The translations under genes were made by a program, and so were the position numbers. Shown one piece after another: positions 37,703 through 48,503 of a stretch of 64,000 nt of DNA (the first letter of the stretch is position 1; each line of letters opens with the position of its first letter). The notes beneath the pieces are model-generated. The model did not search any database. It saw only the letters and a program-made list of their open reading frames with translations, and was not told where the DNA came from. Where the stretch lies: NCBI GenBank assembly GCA_001295905.1, contig LJHT01000012.1, positions 1 through 64,000 on the forward strand, read 5' to 3'. The DNA comes from a beta proteobacterium AAP51. Lineage in GTDB: Bacteria > Pseudomonadota > Gammaproteobacteria > Burkholderiales > Burkholderiaceae_C.

Positions 37703-39077
37703 GCAGCACCCCGCAGCGTGGCAGGAGCCGAAGGAACAGCCGCTGCCAACGCAGGCGGCTGGATGTGCAGTTCCAGCCGCGAACCTTCGCGCTCTTCGAA
37801 TTCACGGATGCGGCGTATCAGCGAGGGGGTCAGCACGTGGCCGGCGGTGAGCATGAGCATTCCTTTGCCTGACAAGAGGTCGCGCGCCAGCACCATGCCG
37901 CCTTCGGCCGCATCGGTGTGCAGGACCAGGCTCGGCGGGGCGGCCGGCTTGCGTTGGGGTTCGGTGATGTGCAGGAAGACGTCCAGCACCTCGGGGTCGA
38001 ATTGCGTGCCGCGGCCCCGGCGCATCAGCGTGCGGGCTTCTTCACGCGTGGCCGGCGGGGTCACGAGGTGGCCGTTCTGCAGTTCGTCGAAGGCAGTGGC
38101 CACGGCCAGGATGCGCGCGCCCAGGGGAATGGCGGCGCCCGCCAGCTGGTCGGGGAAACCGCCGCCGTCCCAGCGCTCGTGGTGGCCGCGCACCAGCGGC
38201 AGCACGGGCTGCAGGTCATCCAGCGCCATCAAGGACTGCTCGCCAGCCGCCGGGTGCAGCCGGTACAGCGCCGCCTCTTCCGGCGTGTAGCGCGGCACCG
38301 GGCGTTGCAGCAGGCGGTCGCCCGCCCCGAGCAGGCCCACGTCGTGCACCAGGCCGGCCACGAAGACCTGCAGGCGTGCCTCTTCCGGCAGCGCCATCGC
38401 GGTGGCAATGTCGCGCGCCGTCTCGGCCACGCGGCGGCCGTGGCCGGCCAGCGGGCCGCCGCGCAGTTCCAGCAGATTCGAGAAGACGCGGATGCTGTTG
38501 AGGTAGTTGCGCTTGAGCTTGTCGTTGCTGGCGTGCAGCTCGGCCGTGCGCGCCTGCACACGCGCCTCGAGCTCGTCGTTCAGGGCCTGCAGCTCGGCGT
38601 TCTGGCGCTGCGTCAGCGCCTGCAGGCGCAGGGTTTCGCGCTGCAGCGCCTGGCGTTCCAGGCCCTCGCGCACGGCGCCCTGCAGCTCGTGTTCGTTCCA
38701 AGGCTTCTGCAGGTAGCGGAAGATGGCGCCGCGGTTGACGGCCGACACCGCCGAGTGCAGATCGGCGTGGCCCGTGAGCAGGATGCGCACGGTCTGCGGC
38801 CAGCGCGCGTGCAGCTGCTCCAGCAGCTGCACGCCGTCCATGCCGGGCATGCGCATGTCGCTGATGACGAGGTCGACCGGCCGCACCTGCATCAGCGCCA
38901 GCGCTTCTTCGCCGCCGCTGGCGCTGAGCACCGACACCTGCGCGCCGCGCAGCACGCGCTGCAGGGCCGAGAGGATGTTGGGCTCGTCGTCCACGCACAG
39001 CACGGTGGGCAGGGTGGTGGCCGGCGCGCCTGCCGCAGGGGCAGCCACTGAGGGCGGCGCTTCCAGCACGGCGCTGC

Positions 39078-39081
<4 letters not shown>
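37699..39081 (-). CDS. REC-HD-GYP response regulator (predicted c-di-GMP phosphodiesterase)
   Basis: A 460-residue RpfG-like protein. The receiver (~28-145) has SDMRMPGMDG and FRYLQKPWNEHEL. A coiled coil (~150-195) links to the HD-GYP domain (~200-380) with H246-D247 (GLVHDVGLLGAG), H300-H301-E302 and a GGGFP form of the GYP motif. Metal ligands appear intact, so hydrolysis of c-di-GMP is expected. A further domain of ~80 residues (VLHTDAAEGGMVLARDLLSGKGMLMLTAGHVLT) follows, as in several HD-GYP proteins of this order. The ATG at 39081 overlaps the histidine kinase stop by 4 bp. Confidence 0.92.
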
Positions 39082-39980
<899 letters not shown>

Positions 39981-39988
39981 GGTGGTTC

Positions 39989-40963
39989 TCACAGTCCCAG
40001 GGCGGTGCAGGTGTCGGCCACGGCGGCCTGCACCTGCGTGGCAATGTCTTCGAGGGGCAGGCGCTCCAGCCCCACGCGCTGCCACGGGGCGGGCAGCACG
40101 CGCGGGCCTTGCGGGCACTCTTCGTGGCGGTAGCCCAGGCCATGCGCCAGCGCGTCGGCCACGTGGACGATGTCCACCAGGGTGGCGCTTTCAGCAGCCT
40201 CGGGCGGGTGGTGGTGGCGGGCGATGACCACCACCACCGGGTTGGGCAGGTGCCAGTGTTCAGCCACGATGGCGCCCACTTCGGCATGGTCGGTGCCCAG
40301 AAGCCGGCGTTCCAGCCGCCGGCCCCCGGGCAGCCCCTGGCGACCTGCCTGCAGCAGCGCGCCGTGCGCCTGGGGGAAGTGCGCCGCCAGGGCCAGCCGG
40401 CCCACGTCGTGCAGCAGCCCGGCGGTGTAGGCCATCTCCTCGTCCAGCGCGTGCGCGGCGGCCAGGCTGCGCGCCGCGAAGGCCACGGCCACGGTGTGGC
40501 GCCAGAACACGCCGAGGTTCAGCGCCGTGGCGCGTGGCTGCGCGAAGCTCTGCGCCAGGGCGGCCGTGGCCACCAGCGAGCGCAACGAACGCAGGCCGAT
40601 GAGGTTGACGGCGTCGTGCGCCGAAGCCACGCGGCCCGGCACGCCGTAAAAGGCCGAGTTGGCCAGACGCAGCACACGGGCGGTGAGCGCTTGGTCGCGC
40701 TGCAGCAGGCCGGCGACGTCGCGGATGCTGGCCTTGCCTTCGTCCAGCGTGCTGACCATCGCCACCACCGCCTCGGGCAGTGGCGGCAGCTGGGCCACGC
40801 GTTCGTGCAGCTGCGCGGGGGTCACGGGCGGGGGCAACTCGGCCGAGGCCAGGCCGTGGGCCGCGTCGCCCGCGGCCTCTTGCAAGGCGGCGGCCAGCGG
40901 GCCGGGCCTCAGGGCCGCCATCAGGGTTTCGGTGCAGGGCGGGCCTGCCAGCGCGGTGCTCAT
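39989..40963 (-). CDS. HDOD domain protein
   Basis: A 324-residue protein. The HDOD domain (~50-250) starts LPPLPEAVVAMVSTLDEGKASIRDVAGLLQRDQALTARVLRLANSAFYG and has IGLRSLRSLVATAAL. It keeps an HD pair in YTAGLLHDVGRLALAAHF, more HD-like than many HDOD proteins. A second histidine-rich block HHHPPE lies near residue 255. HDOD proteins act as signalling adaptors, often beside c-di-GMP enzymes, and usually lack proven hydrolase activity. The ATG at 40963 has GAGGAGG upstream and overlaps the EAL-REC gene stop by 4 bp. Confidence 0.9.
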   Translation of the reverse strand: MSTALAGPPCTETLMAALRPGPLAAALQEAAGDAAHGLASAELPPPVTPAQLHERVAQLPPLPEAVVAMVSTLDEGKASIRDVAGLLQRDQALTARVLRLANSAFYGVPGRVASAHDAVNLIGLRSLRSLVATAALAQSFAQPRATALNLGVFWRHTVAVAFAARSLAAAHALDEEMAYTAGLLHDVGRLALAAHFPQAHGALLQAGRQGLPGGRRLERRLLGTDHAEVGAIVAEHWHLPNPVVVVIARHHHPPEAAESATLVDIVHVADALAHGLGYRHEECPQGPRVLPAPWQRVGLERLPLEDIATQVQAAVADTCTALGL

Positions 40964-43602
40964 GGGGCCTCCTCGGTCAGGGGTGTCAGCATCACCAGCC
41001 GGCCGCCTTCCACGCCGCCATGGCGCAGCGTGCGCACGCGCACCAGGTGGTCGGCGCCGCCGGCTCGGGCGTGGCAGGGGCCGGGGCCGAGCTCGGTGAA
41101 GCCGTTCCAGGGCAGCGCGTGCGCGTGCTGGCCCAGCAGGCCGGCCGCTTCGGGCCAGCTGCGTTCGGCGCGGCGGTTGACGAAGGCCACCAGGCCTTCT
41201 GGGTCGATGCCGATCAGGGCCGCCGGCAGCTCGTCCAGCACATCGCGCATGCTGCCGGCCATCAGCGCCATGAGGTCGGCGTGCTCGCGTTGGTTCGCGG
41301 CCGCCTGGGCCAGGCGTGCGTTCACGGCGGCCAGGTCGGCGTTGGCGCTTTCCACCTGGCGCGCCAGCCGCCGGTTCTCGTCCACCATGTCCTTGTGGCG
41401 CACGGCCTCGGCCACGTGGGCGCGCAGGTGCTGGTCGTCCCAGGGTTTGGTGAGGAAGCGGTAGATCGCGCCTTCGTTGACGGCGTCGATGATGGACTGC
41501 AGCTCGGTGTAGCCCGACAGCACCATGCGCACGGTGTGCGGGTAAAGCTCTTTGGCGCGGCGCAGGAATTCCACCCCGCTCATGCCGGGCATGCGCTGGT
41601 CGGAGACGATGACGTCGACCTCGTTTTCGGCCAGGCGCTGCAGCCCTTCGGCGGCGCTGCTGGCGGTGATGAGGTGGTAGCCGTCGCGGCGCAGCAGGCG
41701 CTTCAGCGCCGAGAGGATGTTCTCCTCGTCGTCCACCAGCAGCACGGTATGGCCGCGCCGCACGCGGGTGACGAAACGCTCGGGCAGCCGCCGGCCTTCG
41801 CGCAGCATGCGGGCCACCTCGTCGGCAGGCACCGGCGGGCTGAACCAGCGGCCCTGGATCAGGTCGCAGGCGTGGGCGCCCAGCAGGCTGAGCTGGCTTT
41901 CGGTTTCGACCCCTTCGGCCAGCACGCGCAGCTGCAGCCCGTGCGCCATGGTGATGATGGCGCGCGTGACCGAGACGTCGTGCGCGGCGCTCGTCACGTC
42001 CTGCACGAAGCTGCGGTCGACCTTCACCAGGTCGATGGGCAGGTTGCGCAAGGAGCCCAGGCTGGAATAGCCGGTGCCGAAGTCGTCCAGCGCGATCTCG
42101 ATGCCCAGGGCCCGCAGCGCGCGCAGCACCGCCGAGGCATGGGCCATGTCGGAGATGGCCAGGCCCTCGGTCAGCTCCAGGCCCAGGCTGCCGGGGTCGG
42201 CCCCGGTCTCGCGCAGGATGCCCTGCACGTGGGCAGCCAGGTCGGGCCGCTGCAGCTGGGAAGAAGACAGGTTCACGCACACGCGCAGCGGCGGCAGGCC
42301 GGCACGCCGCCAGGCTGCCGCCTGCGCGCAGGCGCGGCGCATCACGAGTTCACCGATGGCGCCGATGACCCCGGCGCGCTCGGCCGCGGGCAGGAACTCG
42401 GCGGGCGGCACTTCGCCCAGCTCGGGGTCTTCCCAGCGCAGCAGCGCTTCCACGCCGCGGATGCGGCCGTCGGCCAGGTCCACCTGCGGCTGGTACAGCA
42501 GCTGCAGCGGGCCGGCCTCTTGCGGGTTCTCCACGGCACGGCGCAGCCCGGCTTCGAGTTGCAGCGCGCGCACCACCTGCGCGCTGGAGGCGGGCTCGTA
42601 GAAGCCCAGCGGCGCGGCCGCGTTGGTGCCCAGGCGGGCGGTCTGCGCGCGCTCCAGCAAGGCAGAGGGCGTGTCGGCATCTTCAGGGAAGCGGGCAATG
42701 CCGACACGCGTGCTCGGGAACACATCGGTGGCGCCCAGGCGCACCGGGGCGTCCAGGGCAGCACACAGCGCGGCGGCGCGTTCGCGCAATGCGGGGGCTT
42801 CCGGGCGCTCGGCGTGCTCCAGCATCAGCGCGAACTCGCCGTCGCCCAGGTGGGCCACCCACTCGTGGGCGCTGCGCGCCTCGGAAAGACGCGAGGCCAG
42901 GGCCATGGTGAGGGTGTCGCCCGCCCCGAAGCCCATGCTGGCCTTCACTTCGGCGATGCGTGGCACCTCCAGCGCCAGCACGCTGAAGCAGCCACCATTC
43001 CAGCGTGCGGCGTGGGCCGCGGCGTCCAGGTGGTCCAGCAGCGCGGCGCGGTTGGGCAGGCCGGTCACTTCGTTGTGGTTGACGGCCTGCTGCAGGCGCT
43101 GTTCCGCCTCGCGCTGGGCCGTGATGTCCTGCAGCATGCCCACGCCGCGCAGGCGCCCGGGCTTGCCGGCCACTTCGTGCACCACGCCGCGGTGCAGCAC
43201 CACCAGGCGGCGGCCGTCGGCGCACTGCAGGCGGTGTTCGAACTCGAAGGGCTCGTCGGTGGCGGCGTTGCGCCAGATCACGGCCACGTACTCGCGTTCG
43301 TCGGGCGACACCCACGAGAGCATGTCGAGCCCGCCCTCCAGCGCGTCACTGGGCGCCAGGCCCACCAGCTCGCGCAGGCCGGCCGACATCAGCAGGCGCC
43401 CGGAGGGCAGCTCGATCTCGAAACTGCCCGAGCGGCACAGCCTCTCGGTGCGCTCCAGCATTTGCGCGTTCCACAGCGGGTCGCGCTGGCGGCCGCGCAG
43501 CACGGCCAGGTCGCCGGGCGCGCTGTCGGTCACCAGGTCAGGCGCCGGCTCGGGGGCGAGGCAGCGCGCGGGGTCGGGTGCGGAAGAGAGGGGCATGGTC
43601 AT
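40960..43602 (-). CDS. PAS-(degenerate GGDEF)-EAL-REC-PAS c-di-GMP phosphodiesterase
   Basis: An 880-residue soluble protein, first gene of the operon. A PAS domain (~50-165) is followed by a GGDEF-type domain (~170-330) whose signature reads L252-GDGEF, so cyclase activity is unlikely. The EAL domain (~340-600) is intact: E385-A-L, VCVNLSSSQL, ELTEG, DDFGTGYSS, VKVDRSF, EGVETE. A receiver (~620-735; SDQRMPGMSG, YRFLTKPWDD) and a coiled coil plus a C-terminal PAS-like domain (~770-870) follow. Receiver and PAS after EAL is an unusual order. The start ATG at 43602 is preceded by AGGAAG. A longer upstream frame is rejected. Confidence 0.92.
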   Translation of the reverse strand: MTMPLSSAPDPARCLAPEPAPDLVTDSAPGDLAVLRGRQRDPLWNAQMLERTERLCRSGSFEIELPSGRLLMSAGLRELVGLAPSDALEGGLDMLSWVSPDEREYVAVIWRNAATDEPFEFEHRLQCADGRRLVVLHRGVVHEVAGKPGRLRGVGMLQDITAQREAEQRLQQAVNHNEVTGLPNRAALLDHLDAAAHAARWNGGCFSVLALEVPRIAEVKASMGFGAGDTLTMALASRLSEARSAHEWVAHLGDGEFALMLEHAERPEAPALRERAAALCAALDAPVRLGATDVFPSTRVGIARFPEDADTPSALLERAQTARLGTNAAAPLGFYEPASSAQVVRALQLEAGLRRAVENPQEAGPLQLLYQPQVDLADGRIRGVEALLRWEDPELGEVPPAEFLPAAERAGVIGAIGELVMRRACAQAAAWRRAGLPPLRVCVNLSSSQLQRPDLAAHVQGILRETGADPGSLGLELTEGLAISDMAHASAVLRALRALGIEIALDDFGTGYSSLGSLRNLPIDLVKVDRSFVQDVTSAAHDVSVTRAIITMAHGLQLRVLAEGVETESQLSLLGAHACDLIQGRWFSPPVPADEVARMLREGRRLPERFVTRVRRGHTVLLVDDEENILSALKRLLRRDGYHLITASSAAEGLQRLAENEVDVIVSDQRMPGMSGVEFLRRAKELYPHTVRMVLSGYTELQSIIDAVNEGAIYRFLTKPWDDQHLRAHVAEAVRHKDMVDENRRLARQVESANADLAAVNARLAQAAANQREHADLMALMAGSMRDVLDELPAALIGIDPEGLVAFVNRRAERSWPEAAGLLGQHAHALPWNGFTELGPGPCHARAGGADHLVRVRTLRHGGVEGGRLVMLTPLTEEAP

Positions 43603-43797
43603 GAGGCTTCCTGCGGCACACAAGGCGCCAGGGCCACCGGCAGAACCAGCGGTTGCATCATTTATATCGTTTATTGGCTGGCATGAAAGAGCATTTATGC
43701 CGCTTTGATCGTTTAGAGCCTGGTCGACAGCACTGCCCCTAGAATTCGGCCTCTCCCGGTGACGGCGCCGCCGTCCCACAGCCCCTGGATCCACACC
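43603..43797. promoter_or_regulatory. AT-rich divergent control region of the signalling operon
   Basis: This 195-bp gap contains an AT-rich stretch (43655-43725) unlike the surrounding DNA. On the operon strand TAAACGAT occurs twice, and ATATAAAT after the second copy offers a possible -10. On the opposite strand TAGAAT (43740-43745) could serve the small secreted protein gene and miaB. No good -35 hexamers are seen, which suggests activator-dependent or alternative-sigma promoters. Confidence 0.5.
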
Positions 43798-44181
43798 ATG
43801 AACCGCTGTGCTGCCGTGGCGGCCGCCTTGTGCCTGGCCGCCTTCGCCCTGCCTGCCGATGCCCAGGCCCCCCGCAAGTTCACGGCGCAAACCTTGCGCG
43901 GCGAACTCGTCGTCACCAACCCGCCCGAGGTGCTGCTGAACCGCCAGCCCGCACGCCTGGCGCCGGGTGCGCGCATCCGCGGCGCCGACAACCTGCTGGT
44001 GCTGTCGGGTGCGCTGGTGGGCCGCAGCGCGGTGGTGCACTACACCTATGACACGCAGGGCAACCTGCTCGACATCTGGGTGCTGAACGAGGCCGAGCGC
44101 CGCATGAACCCCTGGCCGGTTTCCCCGCAGCAGGCAGCGAGCTGGTCCTTCAACCCCGACACCCAGACCTGGAGCCGCTGA
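43798..44181 (+). CDS. Small secreted protein of unknown function upstream of miaB
   Basis: A 127-residue protein with a cleavable signal peptide ([24 protein letters not shown]). The mature part has [68 protein letters not shown], a mostly beta pattern. I recognise no named family; similar small periplasmic proteins accompany miaB in related bacteria. Its stop overlaps the miaB start by one base (TGATG), indicating coupling. The ATG at 43798 is chosen because the signal peptide starts there; an earlier GTG adds 13 unlikely residues. Confidence 0.75.
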   Translation: MNRCAAVAAALCLAAFALPADAQAPRKFTAQTLRGELVVTNPPEVLLNRQPARLAPGARIRGADNLLVLSGALVGRSAVVHYTYDTQGNLLDIWVLNEAERRMNPWPVSPQQAASWSFNPDTQTWSR

Positions 44182-45602
44182 TGAGCGACACCACCCCCAC
44201 CAAGAAGGTCTACATCCGCACCTTCGGCTGCCAGATGAACGAGTACGACTCGGACAAGATGGCCGACGTGCTGGGCGCCGCCCAGGGCTACGAGAAGACG
44301 GAAGACCCCGAGGCCGCCGACCTCATCCTCTTCAACACCTGCAGCGTGCGCGAGAAGGCGCAGGAGAAGGTGTTCAGCGACCTCGGCCGCGTGAAGCACC
44401 TGGCCAGGAAGGGCGTGCTCATCGGCGTGGGCGGCTGCGTGGCCAGCCAGGAAGGTGCGGCCATCATCGAGCGCGCGCCTTTTGTCGACCTCGTCTTCGG
44501 CCCGCAGACGCTGCACCGGCTGCCGCAGATGATCGAAGCGCGCGCCAGCCAGCGCCGGCCGCAGGTGGACATCAGCTTCCCCGAGATCGAGAAGTTCGAC
44601 CACCTGCCGCCGGCCAAGGTGGAAGGCGCCAGCGCCTTCGTCAGCATCATGGAAGGCTGCAGCAAGTACTGCAGCTACTGCGTGGTGCCCTACACGCGCG
44701 GCGAAGAGGTGCACCGCCCGCTGGACGACGTGCTGGCCGAGGTGGCCGGCCTGGCCAGCCAGGGCGTGAAGGAGGTGACGCTGCTGGGGCAGAACGTCAA
44801 CGCCTACCGGGGCCCGATGGGCAACACTGCCGAGATCTGCGACTTCGCTCTGCTCATCGAGTTGGTGGCCGAGATTCCCGGCATCGAGCGCATCCGCTAC
44901 ACCACCAGCCACCCCAACGAGTTCACGCAGCGCCTGATCGACGTCTACGCGCGCGTGCCCAAGCTCGTGAACCACCTGCACCTGCCGGTGCAGCACGGCT
45001 CAGACCGCATCCTCATGGCCATGAAGCGCGGCTACACCGCCATCGAATACAAAAGCACCATCCGCAAGCTGCGCGCGGTGCGGCCCGACATCAGCATGAG
45101 CAGCGACTTCATCGTCGGCTTTCCGGGCGAAACCCAGGAAGACTTCGACAAGATGATGAAGCTCATCGAAGACGTGGGCTACGACAGCAGCTTCAGCTTC
45201 GTCTTCAGCAAGCGCCCGGGAACGCCCGCCGCCGCGCTGCGCGACGAAACGCCGCAAGACGTGAAGCTCAAGCGCCTGCAGCACCTGCAGGCCACCATCG
45301 AGCAGAACGTGCGCCGCATCAGCGCCAGCCGCGTGGGCACGGTGCAGCGCATTCTGGTGGAAGGGCCTTCGCGCAACAGCGGCAAGGCCGGCAAGCCGGG
45401 CAGCGGCAGCACCGAGATCATGGGCCGCACCGAGTGCAACCGCATCGTGAACTTCGACGGCGGCCCGCTGGCGGCGCGGCTGGCGGGGCAGATGCTCAGC
45501 GTGCGCATCACCGAGGCGCTGCCGCACTCGCTGCGCGGCGAGGTGTTGGTGCGCGATGAACTCAGCGACGCCCCGGCCCGAAGCCCCGCCACCACAGCGT
45601 GA
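44181..45602 (+). CDS. miaB: tRNA-2-methylthio-N6-dimethylallyladenosine synthase
   Basis: A 473-residue radical-SAM methylthiotransferase. The N-terminal domain ligates one Fe-S cluster through C17, C54 and C86 ([21 protein letters not shown]). The radical-SAM cluster uses C160-x3-C164-x2-C167 ([17 protein letters not shown]). A C-terminal TRAM domain follows. It adds a methylthio group to i6A37 of tRNAs reading UNN codons. A short insert [10 protein letters not shown] near residue 405 is unusual for the family. Its 3' end overlaps the converging small membrane protein gene by 41 bp. Confidence 0.97.
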   Translation: MSDTTPTKKVYIRTFGCQMNEYDSDKMADVLGAAQGYEKTEDPEAADLILFNTCSVREKAQEKVFSDLGRVKHLARKGVLIGVGGCVASQEGAAIIERAPFVDLVFGPQTLHRLPQMIEARASQRRPQVDISFPEIEKFDHLPPAKVEGASAFVSIMEGCSKYCSYCVVPYTRGEEVHRPLDDVLAEVAGLASQGVKEVTLLGQNVNAYRGPMGNTAEICDFALLIELVAEIPGIERIRYTTSHPNEFTQRLIDVYARVPKLVNHLHLPVQHGSDRILMAMKRGYTAIEYKSTIRKLRAVRPDISMSSDFIVGFPGETQEDFDKMMKLIEDVGYDSSFSFVFSKRPGTPAAALRDETPQDVKLKRLQHLQATIEQNVRRISASRVGTVQRILVEGPSRNSGKAGKPGSGSTEIMGRTECNRIVNFDGGPLAARLAGQMLSVRITEALPHSLRGEVLVRDELSDAPARSPATTA

Positions 45603-45843
45603 ACGCACACGCCAGCACCATGGCGGCGTACGTGGCCATGCGGCCATCGCGGCCGAAGACCACCAAGCCCGCCAAGGTGACGGCGGCCCCGGCCAGGGCG
45701 GCCGGCAGCGCCAGGTGCCTGAAGCCCACGGGCGCCAGTTCGCGCCGCCACAGCAGCTTGGCCAGCGCGGCGGCCAGCACGCCCAGGGCCACCCCGGGCA
45801 GGAAAAGATTGCCCAGGTGCATCAAGGCGTCCAGCGGTCCCAT
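45562..45843 (-). CDS. Small three-helix membrane protein, unknown
   Basis: A 93-residue hydrophobic protein with three predicted helices ([60 protein letters not shown]) and basic loops. I recognise no named family. Coding potential is supported by the consistent hydrophobic pattern and by position between miaB and hemA on the opposite strand. The ATG at 45843 removes an unlikely Arg-rich N-terminus of a longer frame. The last 41 bp overlap miaB tail to tail. Confidence 0.65.
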   Translation of the reverse strand: MGPLDALMHLGNLFLPGVALGVLAAALAKLLWRRELAPVGFRHLALPAALAGAAVTLAGLVVFGRDGRMATYAAMVLACAFTLWWRGFGPGRR

Positions 45844-45908
45844 CTTGCGTTCCCTCAAGTCCGTGCGTGTTCTTGTGCCGCGGGCCGTGGTGTGACAGGC
45901 CCCAAACC

Positions 45909-45914
45909 TACAAT
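45909..45914 (+). promoter_or_regulatory. -10 element next to the hemA start
   Basis: TACAAT (five of six consensus) ends only 6 bases before the hemA GTG. A start of transcription at the usual distance would fall on or beside the start codon, giving a leaderless mRNA. No clear -35 is seen. Confidence 0.5.
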
Positions 45915-45920
45915 TCTGAT

Positions 45921-47237
45921 GTGAGCGCGTATTTGAACGTCGTGGCACTCGGGCTGAACCACACCACCGCGCCGCTGGACGTGCGCGGCAAGCTTGCGTT
46001 CTCGCCAGAGCAGATGGGTCCTGCGCTGCTGGGCCTGCGTGAACGCCTGGCGCGCGTGGTGCCCGAGGCCGCGCTGGTGAGCACCTGCAACCGCACCGAG
46101 CTCTACGTGGCGGCCCCGGCCGAGAAGGCAGAGGCCCTGGTGCGCCCGGCCATCGACTGGCTGGCCGAACAGGGCGGCATCAGCGGCCAGCAGCTGCTGG
46201 GCCACAGCTACGTGATGGAAGACCGCCTGGCGGCGCGCCACGCCTTCCGCGTGGCCGCGGGTCTGGACAGCATGGTGCTGGGCGAGCCGCAGATTCTGGG
46301 CCAGATGAAGCAGGCCGTGCGTCTGGCCGATGAAGCCGGCACGCTGGGCACCACGCTGCACCAACTGTTCCAGCGCAGCTTCTCGGTGGCCAAGGAGGTG
46401 CGCACCTCCACCGAAATCGGCGCGCACAGCATCAGCATGGCCGCCGCCGCGGTCCGCCTGGCTTCGCAGCTGTTCGAAGACCTGAACAAGATCAAGGTGC
46501 TCTTCGTGGGCGCCGGCGAGATGATCGAGCTGGTGGCCACGCACTTCGAGGCCAAGGGCCCGAAGGCCATCGCGCTGGCCAACCGCACACTGGAGCGCGG
46601 CGAGCGCCTGGCCAGCCGCTTCGGCGGCGAGGCGCTGCGGCTGTCGGACATCCCGGCGCGGCTGCATGAGTTCGACGCCGTCATCTCGTGCACGGCCAGC
46701 ACCCTGCCCATCATCGGCCTGGGCGCGGTGGAACGGGCGCTGAAGGCGCGCAAGCACCGGCCGATGTTCATGGTGGACCTGGCCGTGCCGCGCGACATCG
46801 AGCCCGAGGTGGGCCAGCTTTCCGACGTCTATCTCTACACCGTGGACGACCTCTCCGCGCTGGTACAGACCGCGGGCGAAAAGCGCCAGGCCGCCGTGCA
46901 GCAGGCCGAAGCCATCATCGATGCCGGCGTGCAGAGCTTCGCGCACTGGCTCGACCAGCGCGCCGCCGTGCCCTTGATCCAGGCGCTGAACCGCCAGGCC
47001 GACGACTGGGGTGCGCTGGAGCTGGCACGCGCACGCAAGGCCCTGGCCCGCGGCGAGAACGCCGAGCAGGTGCTCGAGGCCCTGGCCCGCGGCATCACCA
47101 GCAAGATGCTGCACGGCACGCTGGCCGAGCTGCATGCCGCCGAAGGCGACGAGCGCGAACGCCTGGCCGGCACGGTGCAGCGGCTCTTCCTGCGCCAGGG
47201 CACGCGGGCGGTGGGCGGCGGCGAACACGGCCGTTAG
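45921..47237 (+). CDS. hemA: Glutamyl-tRNA reductase
   Basis: A 438-residue enzyme for the first committed step of C5 haem synthesis. The N-terminal domain has [18 protein letters not shown] and the catalytic C56 in [38 protein letters not shown] is the central signature. The NADPH domain has [17 protein letters not shown]. The C-terminal dimerisation helix lies after ~330. The start is GTG at 45921: no ATG lies near the conserved N-terminal strand. prfA and prmC follow, the usual order. Confidence 0.95.
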   Translation: MSAYLNVVALGLNHTTAPLDVRGKLAFSPEQMGPALLGLRERLARVVPEAALVSTCNRTELYVAAPAEKAEALVRPAIDWLAEQGGISGQQLLGHSYVMEDRLAARHAFRVAAGLDSMVLGEPQILGQMKQAVRLADEAGTLGTTLHQLFQRSFSVAKEVRTSTEIGAHSISMAAAAVRLASQLFEDLNKIKVLFVGAGEMIELVATHFEAKGPKAIALANRTLERGERLASRFGGEALRLSDIPARLHEFDAVISCTASTLPIIGLGAVERALKARKHRPMFMVDLAVPRDIEPEVGQLSDVYLYTVDDLSALVQTAGEKRQAAVQQAEAIIDAGVQSFAHWLDQRAAVPLIQALNRQADDWGALELARARKALARGENAEQVLEALARGITSKMLHGTLAELHAAEGDERERLAGTVQRLFLRQGTRAVGGGEHGR

Positions 47238-47253
47238 CGGCGCTCGGCCGCCC

Positions 47254-47285
47254 CGCTGCACCGCGCAAGGTGCAGCGCCCGTTTT
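47254..47285 (+). terminator. Probable terminator between hemA and prfA
   Basis: A perfect 9-bp stem (47254-47262 with 47269-47277, loop GCGCAA) is followed by CCC-G and TTTT at 47282-47285. The spacer before the T-run weakens it, so partial read-through into prfA is plausible. Confidence 0.55.
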
Positions 47286-47344
47286 CGCCATCGGCCCCAG
47301 CCGTTCAGATCCAGGCCCTTCTGCCCCCGTCACCCGTTCTGCCC

Positions 47345-48430
47345 ATGAACCCTGCCCTGCGCGACCCCTTCGAACGCCTGGCCCTGCGCCTGGCCGAGCT
47401 CGACGCCACGCTGGCCGACCCCGCGGTGGCCAGCGACATCAAGCGCTGGCGCGCGCTCTCGCGCGAGCAGGCCGAAGCCAGCAGCATCGTGCAGCGCTAC
47501 CGCCTGTACCAGCAGCGCGAGGCCGACCTGGCCACCGCCCAGGAGATGCAGGCCGACCCCGAGATGGCCGAGATGGCGCAAGAGGAAATCGCCGCGGCCA
47601 GCGCCGACCTGCAGCGCCTGCAGGCCGAGCTGCAGACGGCGCTGATCCCCAAGGACCCCGACGACGCGCGCAATGCCTTCCTGGAGATACGCGCCGGCAC
47701 GGGCGGCGACGAAAGCGCGCTCTTTGCAGGCGACCTGGCGCGCATGTACCTGCGCCACTGCGAGCGCCAGGGCTGGCGCACCGAGGTCATGAGCCAGAGC
47801 GACAGCGAACTCGGCGGCTACAAGGAACTGGTGCTGCGCGTCGAGGGCGAGGGTGTCTACGGCCGGCTGCGTTTCGAGAGTGGCGGCCACCGCGTGCAGC
47901 GCGTGCCGGCCACCGAAAGCCAGGGCCGCATCCACACCAGCGCCTGCACCGTGGCCGTGATGCCCGAGCCCGACGAAGCCGAAGAGATCACACTGAACCC
48001 GGCAGACCTGCGCATCGACACCTTCCGCGCCAGCGGTGCCGGCGGCCAGCACGTGAACAAGACCGACAGCGCCATCCGCATCACCCACCTGCCCACCGGC
48101 CTGGTGGCCGAGTGCCAGGACGACCGCAGCCAGCACCGCAACAAGGCCAAGGCCCTGGCGGTGCTGCAGGCACGGCTGCGCGACAAGGAACACACCGAGC
48201 GCGCTGCCAAGGAAGCGGCCACGCGCAAGGGGCTCATCGGCAGCGGCGACCGCAGCGACCGCATCCGCACCTACAACTTCCCGCAGGGCCGGCTCACCGA
48301 CCACCGCATCAACCTCACGCTGTACAAGCTGGGCCAGGTGATGGACGGCGACCTGGGCGACGTGCTCGATGCCCTGCAGGCCGCCCGCGCGGCCGAACAG
48401 CTGGCCCAGCTGGAAAGCGGCGCGCGCTGA
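47345..48430 (+). CDS. prfA: Peptide chain release factor 1
   Basis: A 361-residue RF1. The codon-recognition PxT motif is present as PAT in [20 protein letters not shown], giving UAA/UAG specificity. The catalytic GGQ is at residues 233-235 ([17 protein letters not shown]), whose glutamine is methylated by PrmC, encoded next. The N-terminal coiled-coil domain and the C-terminal basic domain are of normal size. The ATG at 47345 is canonical. The gene itself ends with TGA, which RF1 does not read. Confidence 0.97.
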   Translation: MNPALRDPFERLALRLAELDATLADPAVASDIKRWRALSREQAEASSIVQRYRLYQQREADLATAQEMQADPEMAEMAQEEIAAASADLQRLQAELQTALIPKDPDDARNAFLEIRAGTGGDESALFAGDLARMYLRHCERQGWRTEVMSQSDSELGGYKELVLRVEGEGVYGRLRFESGGHRVQRVPATESQGRIHTSACTVAVMPEPDEAEEITLNPADLRIDTFRASGAGGQHVNKTDSAIRITHLPTGLVAECQDDRSQHRNKAKALAVLQARLRDKEHTERAAKEAATRKGLIGSGDRSDRIRTYNFPQGRLTDHRINLTLYKLGQVMDGDLGDVLDALQAARAAEQLAQLESGAR

Positions 48431-48437
48431 GGCGCGG

Positions 48438-48485
48438 CCTGTTGAGCTGCCTCTTGATCGGCCTCTTGATCCGCCTCTTGATCCG
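48438..48485. repeat. Four 12-bp tandem repeats between prfA and prmC
   Basis: CCTCTTGATC(G/C)G occurs three times, preceded by a diverged copy (CCTGTTGAGCTG). Every copy carries TGA, and all are in frame with the prfA stop at 48428. The array ends 18 bp before the prmC start and must be in the prfA-prmC mRNA. Confidence 0.8.
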
Positions 48486-48503
48486 GCACCAGAGCGACCT
48501 GCG

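Noticed and set aside
40780-43686. A plus-strand frame of nearly 970 codons opposite the EAL-REC gene
   Set aside because: Same GC shadow effect; low-complexity His/Gln/Arg composition and no start context.
43680-43712. A sigma-28 (flagellar) promoter before the signalling operon
   Set aside because: TAAA and a GCGGCATAA-like element are present but their spacing is far from the required 11 bp.
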